Positions 9,199 to 17,542 of a stretch of 32,855 nt of DNA are shown here, piece after piece. The notes beneath the pieces are model-generated. The model was not told the origin of the DNA and ran no database searches. It worked only from the letters and a program-made list of their open reading frames with translations. The stretch's first letter is position 1. Each line of letters starts with the position of its first letter. Origin of the DNA: Bacteroidota bacterium (GTDB taxonomy: Bacteria > Bacteroidota > Bacteroidia > Bacteroidales > VadinHA17). The DNA is taken from the NCBI GenBank assembly GCA_025350595.1, contig JANXXP010000352.1, positions 1 through 32,855 of the forward strand, in the 5' to 3' direction. Position numbers and translations under genes: made by a program.

Positions 9199-9986
9199 TA
9201 CCACATGACTCCTGATTTTTCCGGATCAGCAATTTTCCCTTTATTCTTCTCAAGAGAGTCTAAATAATCAGATTCATCGATATCCATTTGGTGGTCATTT
9301 GTTACCCCATCGATGTATGTAATCTTATATTTTAAAGTCCCGTCATTCTTGTAGATAAGCCATATTCCATCCTTTACATCATTTTTATAATGACCTGAAA
9401 ATTCAATCTGTCCGTTTTCAAACCAAACCTCAAACAAACCATTGAATTTACCGTTCATATAATATGATTTCATGCTTATAGTTCCCTTAGGATAGTATTG
9501 AATACATTCCCCCTCAAGTATATCATTTTTATAAATGAGTCTTTCAGCAACAGTGCTGTCGGGATAAAATTTCAGAGATGGACCATTTTTAATATTTCCA
9601 GTGAAGAACACCTCAGAGACAAGATACCCTTTGGTGAATTCAGAAAAGAATCGCCATTTTCCCTCCTTCAATTGATTAATGAAAGTTCCTTTGGACGCAA
9701 TATATCTGTTTTCGTGATAAATTGTTGCAATGGCCTCATTTCCATTTTCATTATAAAAAAGAACAGATCTTAAAGCGCTGCTTTCAAAAAATCTTTTGAA
9801 CTCACCAACAGGGTGATTGTCTTTAAATATTCCATCATACATAATTGTGGAATTTGGATATTTTTTTATCCAGTGTCCCTCTTTCCTTCCCTGGTCATCA
9901 GTTTTATTAATTTCTGTTTCATTCTGACCTGATATCCTTGCAGAAATGACCAGAAGAAAGATTATTGCAACTATTTTCAGATTCAT
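9198..9986 (-). CDS. Exported MORN-repeat (YwqK-like) protein
   Basis: 262 residues with a signal peptide (MNLKIVAIIFLLVISARISG). The body is built of repeated MORN-variant units of about 22-24 residues: DGIFKDNHPVGEFKRFFES, KGTFINQLKEGKWRFFSE, YKNDILEGECIQYYPKGT, YYMNGKFNGLFEVWFENG and HYKNDVKDGIWLIYKNDG. Such proteins are often auto-labelled YwqK-family antitoxin, but nothing here supports a toxin-antitoxin role; export points to a surface or periplasmic scaffold function. It heads the operon and its TAA stop overlaps the ATG of the subtilase gene, which suggests coordinated production, perhaps as partner or substrate. Function otherwise unknown. Confidence 0.82.
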   Translation of the reverse strand: MNLKIVAIIFLLVISARISGQNETEINKTDDQGRKEGHWIKKYPNSTIMYDGIFKDNHPVGEFKRFFESSALRSVLFYNENGNEAIATIYHENRYIASKGTFINQLKEGKWRFFSEFTKGYLVSEVFFTGNIKNGPSLKFYPDSTVAERLIYKNDILEGECIQYYPKGTISMKSYYMNGKFNGLFEVWFENGQIEFSGHYKNDVKDGIWLIYKNDGTLKYKITYIDGVTNDHQMDIDESDYLDSLEKNKGKIADPEKSGVMW

Positions 9987-10019
9987 AATCAGAGAACGTA
10001 AATATTTATATAAAAGTAC

Positions 10020-10052
10020 AAAAAAAAGAGGTTGGAAAATTCCAAACCTCTT
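10020..10052 (-). terminator. Rho-independent terminator of dnaK
   Basis: On the minus strand, AAGAGGTTTGGAA and TTCCAACCTCTT form a 12-bp stem with one bulged base, followed by a run of eight T. It lies 22 bp beyond the dnaK stop and separates dnaK from the MORN operon. Confidence 0.88.
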
Positions 10053-10073
10053 GTGTAAGTAAGTTATCTGTTA

Positions 10074-11984
10074 TTATTTTACTTCTTCAAAGTCCACATC
10101 GGTAACCTCATCGGAACCAGACTTGGCGCTATTTCCTCCAGGTTGTTCTGCTTCAGGCTGAGATGTAGGCTGGCTGGTGTTTTGCGCTGTCTTGTACATT
10201 TCTTCCGAAGCAACCTGCCAAACTGAATTCAATTCTGCCAGAGCTTTGTCGATGGCTTCAACATCCTGAGATTTGTGTGCTTCCTTGAGTTTTGCGAGGG
10301 CTTCTTCAATAGCTGGTTTTTTATCAGCAGGAAGTTTGTCGCCAAATTCTTTAAGTTGTTTCTCGGTGGTAAAGATCATACTGTCAGCAGTATTTATCTT
10401 TTCAACCTTCTCTTTTGCTTTGAGGTCAGCTTCAGCATTTATTTTGGCTTCTTCTCTCATTCTTTTGATCTCATCATCGCTTAATCCTGATGATGCTTCT
10501 ATCCTGATTCTCTGTTCTTTTCCGGTTCCTCGGTCCTTTGCTGAAGCATGTAAGATTCCGTTTGCATCTATGTCAAAGCTTACTTCAATCTGAGGAACGC
10601 CTCTTGGAGCTGGTGGAAGACCATCAAGATGGAATCGCCCGATTGTTTTATTACCAGCGGCCATTGGTCTTTCACCCTGCAGAACATGAATTTCTACTGA
10701 AGGCTGACTATCGGCTGCTGTAGTAAATACCTCAGTTTTCTTAGTTGGAATTGTAGTGTTTGACTCTATCAGTTTGGTCATTACTCCACCCATTGTTTCT
10801 ATACCAAGCGAGAGAGGTGTAACATCAAGTAAGAGAACATCCTTAACTTCTCCTGTAAGCACTCCGCCCTGTATGGCTGCTCCAACTGCAACTACTTCGT
10901 CGGGGTTAACACCCTTTGAAGGTGTTTTTCCGAAGAATTTTTCAACAAGCTGCTGAACTGCAGGTATTCTTGTTGAGCCTCCAACAAGCAGTACTTCATC
11001 TATTTCAGATACAGTAAGACCTGAATCTTTAATGGCAAGTTTACATGGTTCGATACATGATTGGATCAGTTTATCACAAATCTTTTCAAAATTAGCCCTG
11101 GTAAGAGTTTTTACAAGATGTTTTGGAATCCCATCGACAGGCATTATGTAAGGAAGATTGATCTCTGTAGTTGTTGAGCTTGAAAGTTCAATTTTGGCTT
11201 TTTCGGCAGCCTCTTTAAGACGCTGTAATGCCATCGGATCTTTCCTGAGGTCAATATTTTCGTCTTTAAGAAATTCATCAGCCATCCAGTCTATGATAAG
11301 ATGATCGAAATCATCGCCCCCAAGATGGGTATCACCGTTGGTAGATTTTACTTCAAATACTCCGTCGCCAAGTTCAAGAATCGAGATATCGAATGTTCCG
11401 CCTCCAAGGTCAAACACAGCTATTTTAAGGTCTTTAGATTTTTTATCAAGGCCGTAGGCAAGTGCAGCAGCAGTAGGTTCATTAATGATCCTTTTTACAT
11501 TTAATCCTGCTATCTCACCGGCTTCTTTTGTTGCTTGTCGCTGTGAATCACTGAAATATGCCGGAACAGTTATGACTGCATCCGTAACTTCCTGTCCAAG
11601 ATAATCTTCAGCTGTCTTCTTCATCTTTTGAAGAATCATTGCAGATATTTCCTGTGGAGAATAATTTCGGTTGTCAATTTTTACTCTTGGCGTATTATTG
11701 TCACCTTTAACAACTGTGTAGGATACTCTTTTTATCTCTTTAGTAACTTTATCGTACGTTTCACCCATAAATCTTTTAATGGAGAAAACGGTCTTTTTCG
11801 AGTTGGTTATTGCCTGCCTTTTAGCAGGGTCACCTACTTTACGTTCACCATTCTCAACAAAAGCGACTATGGATGGTGTGGTTCTTTTACCCTCACTGTT
11901 AGGAATTACAACAGGTTCACTGCCTTCCATTACTGCAACGCATGAGTTTGTTGTTCCAAGATCGATACCAATTATTTTTCCCAT
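10074..11984 (-). CDS. dnaK: Molecular chaperone DnaK (Hsp70)
   Basis: 636 residues, standard length. ATPase signatures: [17 protein letters not shown] (residues 4-20), [15 protein letters not shown] (about 190-205) and [17 protein letters not shown] (about 335-350). The substrate-binding domain starts near [14 protein letters not shown], followed by a helical lid and the acidic EEVK-type C-terminus (DVDFEEVK). It folds and protects proteins in the cytoplasm with DnaJ and GrpE, which are not adjacent here. It has its own terminator and a 400-bp upstream region shared with divergent panB. No TAnnTTTG promoter is visible directly upstream, so a different promoter type or a more distant start is possible. 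Confidence 0.97.
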   Translation of the reverse strand: MGKIIGIDLGTTNSCVAVMEGSEPVVIPNSEGKRTTPSIVAFVENGERKVGDPAKRQAITNSKKTVFSIKRFMGETYDKVTKEIKRVSYTVVKGDNNTPRVKIDNRNYSPQEISAMILQKMKKTAEDYLGQEVTDAVITVPAYFSDSQRQATKEAGEIAGLNVKRIINEPTAAALAYGLDKKSKDLKIAVFDLGGGTFDISILELGDGVFEVKSTNGDTHLGGDDFDHLIIDWMADEFLKDENIDLRKDPMALQRLKEAAEKAKIELSSSTTTEINLPYIMPVDGIPKHLVKTLTRANFEKICDKLIQSCIEPCKLAIKDSGLTVSEIDEVLLVGGSTRIPAVQQLVEKFFGKTPSKGVNPDEVVAVGAAIQGGVLTGEVKDVLLLDVTPLSLGIETMGGVMTKLIESNTTIPTKKTEVFTTAADSQPSVEIHVLQGERPMAAGNKTIGRFHLDGLPPAPRGVPQIEVSFDIDANGILHASAKDRGTGKEQRIRIEASSGLSDDEIKRMREEAKINAEADLKAKEKVEKINTADSMIFTTEKQLKEFGDKLPADKKPAIEEALAKLKEAHKSQDVEAIDKALAELNSVWQVASEEMYKTAQNTSQPTSQPEAEQPGGNSAKSGSDEVTDVDFEEVK

Positions 11985-12137
11985 TTTATAATAATTTTAA
12001 AAAATTTCAATTTGTTAAAATAGATAAGCAATGATTATGCCATTACAGAAGTAGACTCGTTTTATGTAAATATGTCAAGTAATGTTTACTGACTGGGTTT
12101 CATATAAACTGGGGTCTTTGGACTTCCTGTTTTTAGA

Positions 12138-12229
12138 CCCCATGCCTCCCTAAATGGGGGTAATAAGAGTCATAATATTAAATAGTTAGAGTGGATTATT
12201 TTAGCCCCCATTTAGGGGGATGGGGGGCA
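12138..12229. repeat. Long imperfect inverted repeat (MITE-like or large hairpin)
   Basis: The arm around CCTCCCTAAATGGGGG (about 12145-12160) is nearly complementary to CCCCCATTTAGGGGG (12205-12219). Pairing extends outward (CCCCAT with ATGGGG) and inward (TAATAA with TTATTTTA), for about 25 pairs around a 35-45 nt AT-rich centre. The right arm is also a hairpin by itself (five C, ATTTA, five G). It lies in the dnaK-panB spacer and carries no ORF. A dispersed miniature element or an RNA hairpin are both possible; no target-site duplication was recognised. Confidence 0.6.
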
Positions 12230-12261
12230 AAAAAGGCGGATAGAAAGACCTACTCATTAAA

Positions 12262-12290
12262 CTGTCAATGTGACAAAACGACAGAATGTC
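12262..12290. promoter_or_regulatory. Pair of small palindromes between dnaK and panB
   Basis: Two short perfect inverted repeats sit side by side: TGTCA-ATG-TGACA (12263-12275) and GACA-GAA-TGTC (12280-12290), with CTGTC (12262-12266) and GACAG (12280-12284) also mirroring each other across them. The arrangement looks like an operator for a dimeric regulator. It lies about 40 bp upstream of the panB -33 box and about 280 bp upstream of dnaK, so either gene could be the target. Confidence 0.4.
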
Positions 12291-12328
12291 TGGTAGAACC
12301 TGCCAACTTAAAAAGAATTATTTGGAAG

Positions 12329-12359
12329 ATTGATCATCCGATACAAATCAGTAACTTTG
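12329..12359 (+). promoter_or_regulatory. panB promoter (Bacteroidota type)
   Basis: ATTG at 12329-12332 serves as the -33 box, with a 19-bp spacer to TAACTTTG at 12352-12359, an exact TAnnTTTG -7 box. Transcription would start near 12366, about 20 nt before the ATG at 12387. This argues against the in-frame TTG at 12330 as start codon, since it lies inside the promoter. Confidence 0.75.
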
Positions 12360-12386
12360 CAAGCTTTAATTAACACATTTATAATT

Positions 12387-13202
12387 ATGCCAATACATAA
12401 ATCTGTTAAAAGGGTTACTACTCATGTTTTGAATGAGATGAAACTCAAAGGAGAGAAGATTGCAATGCTGACTGGTTATGACTTTTCAATCGCAAAGATT
12501 CTTGATGAAGCTGAAATTGATGTTATACTGGTTGGAGACTCAGCATCAAACGTCATGGCAGGTTATGATACAACATTGCCAATAACGCTTGATAATATGA
12601 TCTACCATGCTGCATCGGTTGTAAGAGCAGTAAAGAGAGCTCTTGTAGTTGTAGATCTTCCCTTTGGAACCTATCAGGGTAATTCAAAAGAAGCATTGGC
12701 TTCATCAATAAGGATAATGAAAGAGACAGGTGCCCATGCTGTAAAGCTTGAAGGAGGTGCACAGGTTGTTGAATCAATCGAGAGAATTCTTTCTGCCGGT
12801 ATACCTGTTATGGGACATCTTGGTCTGACACCTCAGGCTATTCATAAATTCGGTACTTACGTGGTAAGGGCCAGAGAAGAAGAGGAAGCACGCTTACTGC
12901 TTGAGGACGCGAAGCTACTTGAAAAGACTGGTTGTTTTGCAATTGTCCTTGAAAAGATCCCGGCCAAACTTGCTGAAGAAGTCACCAACAGTATTAAAAT
13001 ACCTACAATAGGAATCGGAGCTGGCGGAAAAACAGATGGCCAGGTACTGGTTCTTCATGATATGCTTGGGATAACACAGGAATTCTCACCCCGTTTCCTG
13101 CGCAGATACCATAACCTCCATGCAGAGATTAAAGGAGCTGTTCAGGCCTATATTGCCGATGTAAGATCACAGGAGTTCCCGAACGAGAAGGAACAGTATT
13201 AA
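12387..13202 (+). CDS. panB: 3-methyl-2-oxobutanoate hydroxymethyltransferase
   Basis: First committed step of pantothenate/CoA synthesis: transfers a hydroxymethyl group from 5,10-methylene-THF to 2-oxoisovalerate, giving ketopantoate. 271 residues from the ATG at 12387 (usual length about 260-275); the 19 extra codons back to a TTG at 12330 are rejected because a promoter occupies them. Motifs in order: [68 protein letters not shown] (substrate and Mg binding), IVLEKIP and PTIGIGAG, all of the PanB TIM barrel. It is followed 11 bp later by an RluA-type synthase on the same transcript; no panC or panD is in the window. Confidence 0.95.
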   Translation: MPIHKSVKRVTTHVLNEMKLKGEKIAMLTGYDFSIAKILDEAEIDVILVGDSASNVMAGYDTTLPITLDNMIYHAASVVRAVKRALVVVDLPFGTYQGNSKEALASSIRIMKETGAHAVKLEGGAQVVESIERILSAGIPVMGHLGLTPQAIHKFGTYVVRAREEEEARLLLEDAKLLEKTGCFAIVLEKIPAKLAEEVTNSIKIPTIGIGAGGKTDGQVLVLHDMLGITQEFSPRFLRRYHNLHAEIKGAVQAYIADVRSQEFPNEKEQY

Positions 13203-13213
13203 TCAGAAACGTA

Positions 13214-13894
13214 ATGGCTGAAATATTATACGAAGACAATCATATTATTGCTGTATATAAAAAATCATCTGATCTTACTCAGGGTGACAAGACAGGAGAT
13301 ATATCTCTTGATGCGGAAGTTAAAAAATATCTTGGTGAGAAGTATAAAAAGCCGGGGGAGGTTTTTCTCGGAGTTGTTCACAGGCTCGACCGCCCTGTCA
13401 GTGGGGTTATTTTATTTGCCCGAACATCAAAGGCACTCGAACGTCTGAACGAGATGTTCAGAACAAAGCAGGTTAAAAAAACATATCTGGCAATTGTAAA
13501 GGAGAGACCTCCTGAGGATGAAGCTACCATTATTCATTATCTCAAGAAAAACGAAGTGCAGAATAAGAGTTATGTGTTTGATACCGAGGTAAAAGGGTCT
13601 AAAGAAGCCAGCTTAACTTATAGATTGAAAGGAAGGTCTGAAAAATACTATCTTCTGGAAGTTGAACTCCATTCCGGGAGACATCATCAGATTCGGGCAC
13701 AACTTGCAAAAATTGGATGCCCTGTAAAAGGTGATCTTAAATACGGTTTTGCCCGTTCAAATGAAGATGCCGGTATTAGTCTTTTTGCCCGAAAACTCGA
13801 GTTTATACATCCGGTAAAAAAAGAACCTGTTACTATTATTGCTCATTGTCCTGAGGGTGATATCTGGTCAGTCTTCATGGATTCAATAAAATAA
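13214..13894 (+). CDS. RluA-family RNA pseudouridine synthase
   Basis: 226 residues, a catalytic domain only, with no N-terminal S4 domain (family members with S4 are about 300-350). The catalytic motif VVHRLDRPVSGVILFA contains the Asp nucleophile (D59). Further family motifs are KTYLAIV, EASLTYRL, LLEVELHSGRHHQIRAQL and GCPVKGDLKYG. It converts uridine to pseudouridine in rRNA or tRNA; the target position cannot be assigned because RluA, RluC, RluD and TruC relatives share these motifs. The gene is second in the panB operon and is followed by a strong hairpin terminator. Confidence 0.9.
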   Translation: MAEILYEDNHIIAVYKKSSDLTQGDKTGDISLDAEVKKYLGEKYKKPGEVFLGVVHRLDRPVSGVILFARTSKALERLNEMFRTKQVKKTYLAIVKERPPEDEATIIHYLKKNEVQNKSYVFDTEVKGSKEASLTYRLKGRSEKYYLLEVELHSGRHHQIRAQLAKIGCPVKGDLKYGFARSNEDAGISLFARKLEFIHPVKKEPVTIIAHCPEGDIWSVFMDSIK

Positions 13895-13895
13895 A

Positions 13896-13921
13896 AAAAG
13901 AGCTGCGAAATCAGCTCTTTT
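13896..13921. terminator. Bidirectional terminator
   Basis: AAAAGAGCTG and CAGCTCTTTT form a perfect 10-bp stem around a 6-nt loop, with an A-run on one side and a T-run on the other. It can end the panB-pseudouridine synthase transcript (+) and the convergent acidic-protein gene (-), whose stop lies 30 bp away. Confidence 0.85.
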
Positions 13922-13950
13922 CAGAATCGAAAAATAAACAAAGTATAAAA

Positions 13951-14523
13951 TTATTTTTTCTTGCCTGTATTCTTGTTTTCCTCTTTTGCATTTCCGCTCT
14001 TTGAATCCGGATTTTGTTTGATATCTAGGTCGCTTTCTATCACTTTTACCAGATCTTTAACTTTTTCATAGTCACTGCCTTCAACCGATACTACCATTCC
14101 GTTTTTCTTTATTACATATTTTGTTTTTTCAACATCCAATCTCTTATCGGCACTTCCTCCTTCTTCTGCTTCATCCTCTTTTTCTGAGTCACTGCTTATT
14201 ACAGTAATATTTTTTACTTCTCTTTTTGATTTTTTATCATCATCGGAAACTGTAACAAAAACATGTTCATTACCTTCTCTATTTTCAATGTTTACATCCT
14301 TTCCTCTGTGTTTAAGGTAAATTACCTCACCGTCTTTGAGCTTGATTGAGTCCTTCATGGTACCGTCCTTTATTAAAGTATCGATAACCATTTTGGTACC
14401 TGAACCATCATCAATGACAATTTTGATCTTCTGTTCACTTTTTCTCTCCTGTCCAAAAACCAAAGAGGATGTGAAGAGGAAGATGATACTTATGGCATAA
14501 AACACTCTTAAAATACTTTTCAT
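13951..14523 (-). CDS. Exported highly charged protein of unknown function
   Basis: 190 residues. A clear signal peptide (residues 1-25, ending LVFGQ) precedes a Lys/Asp/Glu-rich mature chain. Features: KIKIVIDDGSGTKMVIDTLI, a predicted beta segment; a GEVIYLKHRGKDVNI turn; an acidic stretch (SDSEKEDEAEEGGSADK); then TKYVIKKNGMVVSVEGSDYEKVKDLVKVIES; and a Lys-rich tail (ENKNTGKKK). No domain was recognised. It is divergently transcribed from the histidine kinase gene, sharing a 134-bp control region with four phased GTTAAT boxes, so it may be the sensed partner or main target of that two-component system. This is inferred from context only. Confidence 0.7.
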   Translation of the reverse strand: MKSILRVFYAISIIFLFTSSLVFGQERKSEQKIKIVIDDGSGTKMVIDTLIKDGTMKDSIKLKDGEVIYLKHRGKDVNIENREGNEHVFVTVSDDDKKSKREVKNITVISSDSEKEDEAEEGGSADKRLDVEKTKYVIKKNGMVVSVEGSDYEKVKDLVKVIESDLDIKQNPDSKSGNAKEENKNTGKKK

Positions 14524-14551
14524 GACTCGATATGTTAGATTTATAATTGTT

Positions 14552-14559
14552 CAAAATTA
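14552..14559 (-). promoter_or_regulatory. -7 box of the acidic exported protein gene
   Basis: The minus strand reads TAATTTTG, an exact TAnnTTTG match, 29 bp before the ATG at 14523. No TTTG is present at -33. The GTTAAT boxes begin about 36 bp upstream of the implied start, as expected for an activator-dependent promoter. Confidence 0.5.
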
Positions 14560-14580
14560 CTTAATATCGATTTGGATTGG

Positions 14581-14618
14581 GTTAATATTGGGTTAATTAG
14601 AGTTAATGAAAAGTTAAA
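14581..14618 (+). promoter_or_regulatory. Four helically phased GTTAAT direct repeats (response-regulator site)
   Basis: GTTAAT at 14581, 14592 and 14602 and GTTAAA at 14613, spaced 11, 10 and 11 bp, so all four face the same side of the helix. Direct repeats of about one turn are the usual binding pattern of OmpR/PhoB-family regulators, and such a regulator is encoded at 16295-16990. The site lies between the divergent acidic-protein and kinase genes, so it could control both. Confidence 0.55.
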
Positions 14619-14657
14619 TACTAACATAGTAATAACTTTATATTCTAATTTTGCTTT

Positions 14658-16292
14658 ATGAACAAGAATAAATTCACTGGTCTCATCATTATGATGCTGT
14701 TATCTATTATCGGCATTATCTGGGTGCAGATAGTATGGATTAAGAATGCAGTAAGTATTCAGAATGAAAGTTTCAATAATGCTGTTAACCGAAGTCTGAA
14801 TAATGCAGCAAATGCAATTGAATCATCAAGGAAAATGAACTTTTTTAATAATTTCATTCTCAATGATCCGATAACGTTTAATAGTTCAAGTGAGGGTTTT
14901 GAAAATTTACTCAACATAGGCAGTTATTCTTCTGTTCCAGGAAGTAACATAAGAGTAAGTATTACAAATCAGACGTATAAAAGTAGCCTTGATACTGTTA
15001 CAACAGTCAATAAATCTTATGTAATCACAAATGATACTACACTTGTTGCAGACTCAGCAACTCTGATAGTTGCAGCGCCTGATGAATCCGGGAAAATGAA
15101 TATTATACGCAGAGGGGAGGCGATGAATACTAACTCCAGATCTGTTTATATCAGGCAAAATGAGTTTCTCGACTGGGTTAAAAAGCGTTCAAGTGAGTTC
15201 CGGAACATGAGCGACCAGATGATATCTGAAATCTATCAGTGGGAAAAGACACTTGAAATTGAGAATAAGGAGGTTGAATTTGCACTTAAGCGTTCTCTTG
15301 ATTTTACTGGAATTCAGACTCCCTATGAGTTTGCAATCATAAAAAACGGGATTGTTCAGGATGGGACATTTAAAGATTCACATAAAAATTCTTTCCTGAA
15401 AAGTAATTATAAGGTCAGACTGTTTCCTGACAATATTATAAGACAAGATCTTGTTCTGTCGGTATTATTCCCTGAAAGAACTAACTATGTATTAGGATCA
15501 ATGGCATTGATCCTTGGTGGTTCGTTGCTCTTTTCCCTGTTTATTCTGGCAACTTTTGCTTTAAGCCTGTATTTTATAATCAGGCAGAAAAAGATATCAG
15601 AAATGAAATCAGATTTTATAAACAATATGACGCATGAGTTTAAAACTCCGATTGCGACAATTTCGTTAGCTGCCGATACTATTACAAATCCTAAGGTTAT
15701 TAATGATGAGAAGAGTATCAGACATTTCATCGAAATGATAAAAAAGGAAAATAGCAGGATGAATAAAAAGGTGGAAACAATTCTTCAGATTGCTTCACTT
15801 GATAAAAAGGAGATTGAATTCAGATTTGAGAATGTATCGATTCATACAATTATTGAACATGCTATTGAGACAATTGATATACAGGTTGAACAGCGTAAAG
15901 GAAAGATGAATATTAATCTTAATGCGTCGGAACCTGTCATCTTTGGTGATATTGAGCATCTGATAAATCTTGTAAGTAATCTTTTAGACAATGCTTTGAA
16001 ATATTCACCGGAGTCTCCGGAAATTTCTGTTTCAACAAAAAATTGTGAAAAAGGTGTAATTTTAGATGTGGAAGATAATGGAATAGGAATGACCAAGGCA
16101 GTTCAGAGCAGAATTTTTGAAAGATTTTACAGACAAAATTCGGGTGACGTTCATGATGTAAAGGGATTCGGACTTGGCTTAAACTATGCACGTGCTATTA
16201 TTGAAGCCCATAAAGGCTCAATTACTGTATTCAGTGAACCCGAGAAAGGCAGTCGGTTTGAAGTATTTTTACCATTTAACACAGAGAACTAA
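14658..16292 (+). CDS. Membrane sensor histidine kinase (RprX-like)
   Basis: 544 residues. TM1 about 7-29, a periplasmic sensor region of about 250 residues with no recognised domain, TM2 about 279-308, and no HAMP obvious between TM2 and the HisKA domain. Phospho-acceptor His326 is in NNMTHEFKTPIATI. ATPase motifs: N-box LINLVSNLLDNALKYS (N441 region), G1 VEDNGIGM, F-box FERFYR, G2 GFGLGLNYARAI. Two bases separate it from the response regulator gene, so they form one two-component system. The catalytic half resembles Bacteroides RprX. The signal is unknown; the divergent exported acidic protein is a candidate accessory factor. Confidence 0.92.
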   Translation: MNKNKFTGLIIMMLLSIIGIIWVQIVWIKNAVSIQNESFNNAVNRSLNNAANAIESSRKMNFFNNFILNDPITFNSSSEGFENLLNIGSYSSVPGSNIRVSITNQTYKSSLDTVTTVNKSYVITNDTTLVADSATLIVAAPDESGKMNIIRRGEAMNTNSRSVYIRQNEFLDWVKKRSSEFRNMSDQMISEIYQWEKTLEIENKEVEFALKRSLDFTGIQTPYEFAIIKNGIVQDGTFKDSHKNSFLKSNYKVRLFPDNIIRQDLVLSVLFPERTNYVLGSMALILGGSLLFSLFILATFALSLYFIIRQKKISEMKSDFINNMTHEFKTPIATISLAADTITNPKVINDEKSIRHFIEMIKKENSRMNKKVETILQIASLDKKEIEFRFENVSIHTIIEHAIETIDIQVEQRKGKMNINLNASEPVIFGDIEHLINLVSNLLDNALKYSPESPEISVSTKNCEKGVILDVEDNGIGMTKAVQSRIFERFYRQNSGDVHDVKGFGLGLNYARAIIEAHKGSITVFSEPEKGSRFEVFLPFNTEN

Positions 16293-16294
16293 AA

Positions 16295-16990
16295 ATGAGC
16301 AATAAAGAAATTAAGATTTTTTTGGTGGAAGATGACCTGAGTTTTGGATCAGTACTTAAGTCATATCTCGAAATAAATGACTACTCTGTGGAGTGGGTCG
16401 ACGACGGTAAATATGCTCTTGATCATTTCAGAAAAGGGATCTTTAATATCTGTATACTCGATATTATGCTTCCTCATGTTGATGGTTTTACTATCGCCAA
16501 TGAGATAAGAAAAATTAACAATGAAGTGCCTATTATTTTTCTTACAGCAAAAAAACTGAAAGACGATGTACTCAAGGGCTATGGAGTAGGGGGCGATGAT
16601 TATATTACAAAGCCTTTTGATACCGATATTCTGCTTGCAAAGATTCGCGCAATACTTTCAAGACGTGATTTTCAATCAGGCACTAAAGATATTTTTGATA
16701 TCGGGAGGTTTACTTTTAACTCCAAACTCAGAACACTTAGAATAGGAAGTGATGAAAAAAAACTTTCTCCTAAAGAAGCGCAGTTGCTTGAATTACTGGC
16801 AGTTAATCCTAATGAATTAATTAGCAGGGAGAAAGCCTTAAAGAAAATATGGGGATCAGATGATTATTTTACTGCAAGGAGTATGGATGTCTACATAACA
16901 AAATTAAGAAAATTTTTATCTGAAGATCCATCACTGAATATTAAGAACATCCATGGAGCGGGTTTCCAGCTGATTGTCAGGGAAGATTAA
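16295..16990 (+). CDS. OmpR/PhoB-family response regulator (RprY-like)
   Basis: 231 residues. Receiver domain with acidic pocket D13/D14, phospho-acceptor D56 (CILDIMLPHVDGF), T84 (IFLTAKKLKDD) and K106 (DDYITKPFD). The C-terminal winged-helix DNA-binding domain (about 130-231) includes LSPKEAQLLELLAVNPNELISRE and the recognition segment ARSMDVYITKLRKFL. It pairs with the kinase 2 bp upstream. The receiver wording (VPIIFLTAKKLKDDVLKGY, GDDYITKPF) is close to Bacteroides RprY. Its likely own binding site is the GTTAAT array at 14581-14618. The 3' end overlaps the convergent cdd gene by 14 bp. Confidence 0.94.
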   Translation: MSNKEIKIFLVEDDLSFGSVLKSYLEINDYSVEWVDDGKYALDHFRKGIFNICILDIMLPHVDGFTIANEIRKINNEVPIIFLTAKKLKDDVLKGYGVGGDDYITKPFDTDILLAKIRAILSRRDFQSGTKDIFDIGRFTFNSKLRTLRIGSDEKKLSPKEAQLLELLAVNPNELISREKALKKIWGSDDYFTARSMDVYITKLRKFLSEDPSLNIKNIHGAGFQLIVRED

Positions 16991-17474
16991 CCTTCAGATT
17001 CATTTTATTGAATTGTAAAGGTAGAAGGCTGCTGATACTATCAATAATCTGGATTTTGTTTCTTCCAGCCAAAATTATCCTGATCTTGTTTCCGCTTCTC
17101 GACTCTTCTTCAGCAATTACCTGACGACAGTTACCGCAGGGCGATATAGTTTCGTCCGTTAGCCCTTTTTCTGTCAAAGCGGCAATAGCAATTACTGTTG
17201 GTTTATCATTGTGATGGTTTGATACTACATTGGAAATTGCACTCCTTTCTGCACAAATACCAGAAGGGAAGGCAGCATTCTCAACATTAGCTCCACAAAC
17301 TATTATCCCGCTCTCAAGTCTTATAGCAGCGCCCACTCTGAACTTTGAATACGGGGCATAAGCATTTAACGCAGTTTCTCTGGCAATTAAAACCAATTCT
17401 CTGTCATCCTTATTTAACTCTTCGGTATTTTCATATTCTTCGTAAGAAAATGAAATATTTTTCGTTCTAATCAT
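16977..17474 (-). CDS. cdd: Cytidine deaminase
   Basis: 165 residues (homotetrameric-type Cdd are 130-160). Deaminates cytidine and deoxycytidine to uridine and deoxyuridine for pyrimidine salvage in the cytoplasm. Zinc site: C74-A-E76 (GICAERSAI, Glu76 the proton shuttle) and PCGNCRQ (C113, C116). The substrate-binding AYAPYSKFRVGAA precedes it and NVENAAFPSG lies between. An N-terminal extension of about 25 residues (MIRTKNISFSYEEYENTEEL) is longer than usual. Monocistronic, with its 3' end overlapping the response-regulator gene by 14 bp. Confidence 0.94.
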   Translation of the reverse strand: MIRTKNISFSYEEYENTEELNKDDRELVLIARETALNAYAPYSKFRVGAAIRLESGIIVCGANVENAAFPSGICAERSAISNVVSNHHNDKPTVIAIAALTEKGLTDETISPCGNCRQVIAEEESRSGNKIRIILAGRNKIQIIDSISSLLPLQFNKMNLKVNLP

Positions 17475-17518
17475 AAACCTCTTATTTAATTGGAGTTATA
17501 AAGGTAATATATTTTCCT

Positions 17519-17526
17519 TATTTTTG
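17519..17526 (+). promoter_or_regulatory. -7 box upstream of glucosaminidase gene
   Basis: TATTTTTG matches TAnnTTTG exactly and lies 17 bp before the ATG at 17543, giving a very short 5' UTR. A good -33 box was not found at the expected distance. Confidence 0.4.
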
Positions 17527-17542
17527 CGATAAACATAAGAAG

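Noticed and set aside
9198-9986. YwqK-type antitoxin of a toxin-antitoxin pair
   Set aside because: It has a signal peptide and only MORN-like repeats, and its neighbour is a large secreted protease, not a small toxin.
12330-12386. TTG-started N-terminal extension of PanB
   Set aside because: These 19 codons have no family similarity and contain both boxes of a good promoter; the ATG at 12387 gives the normal PanB start.
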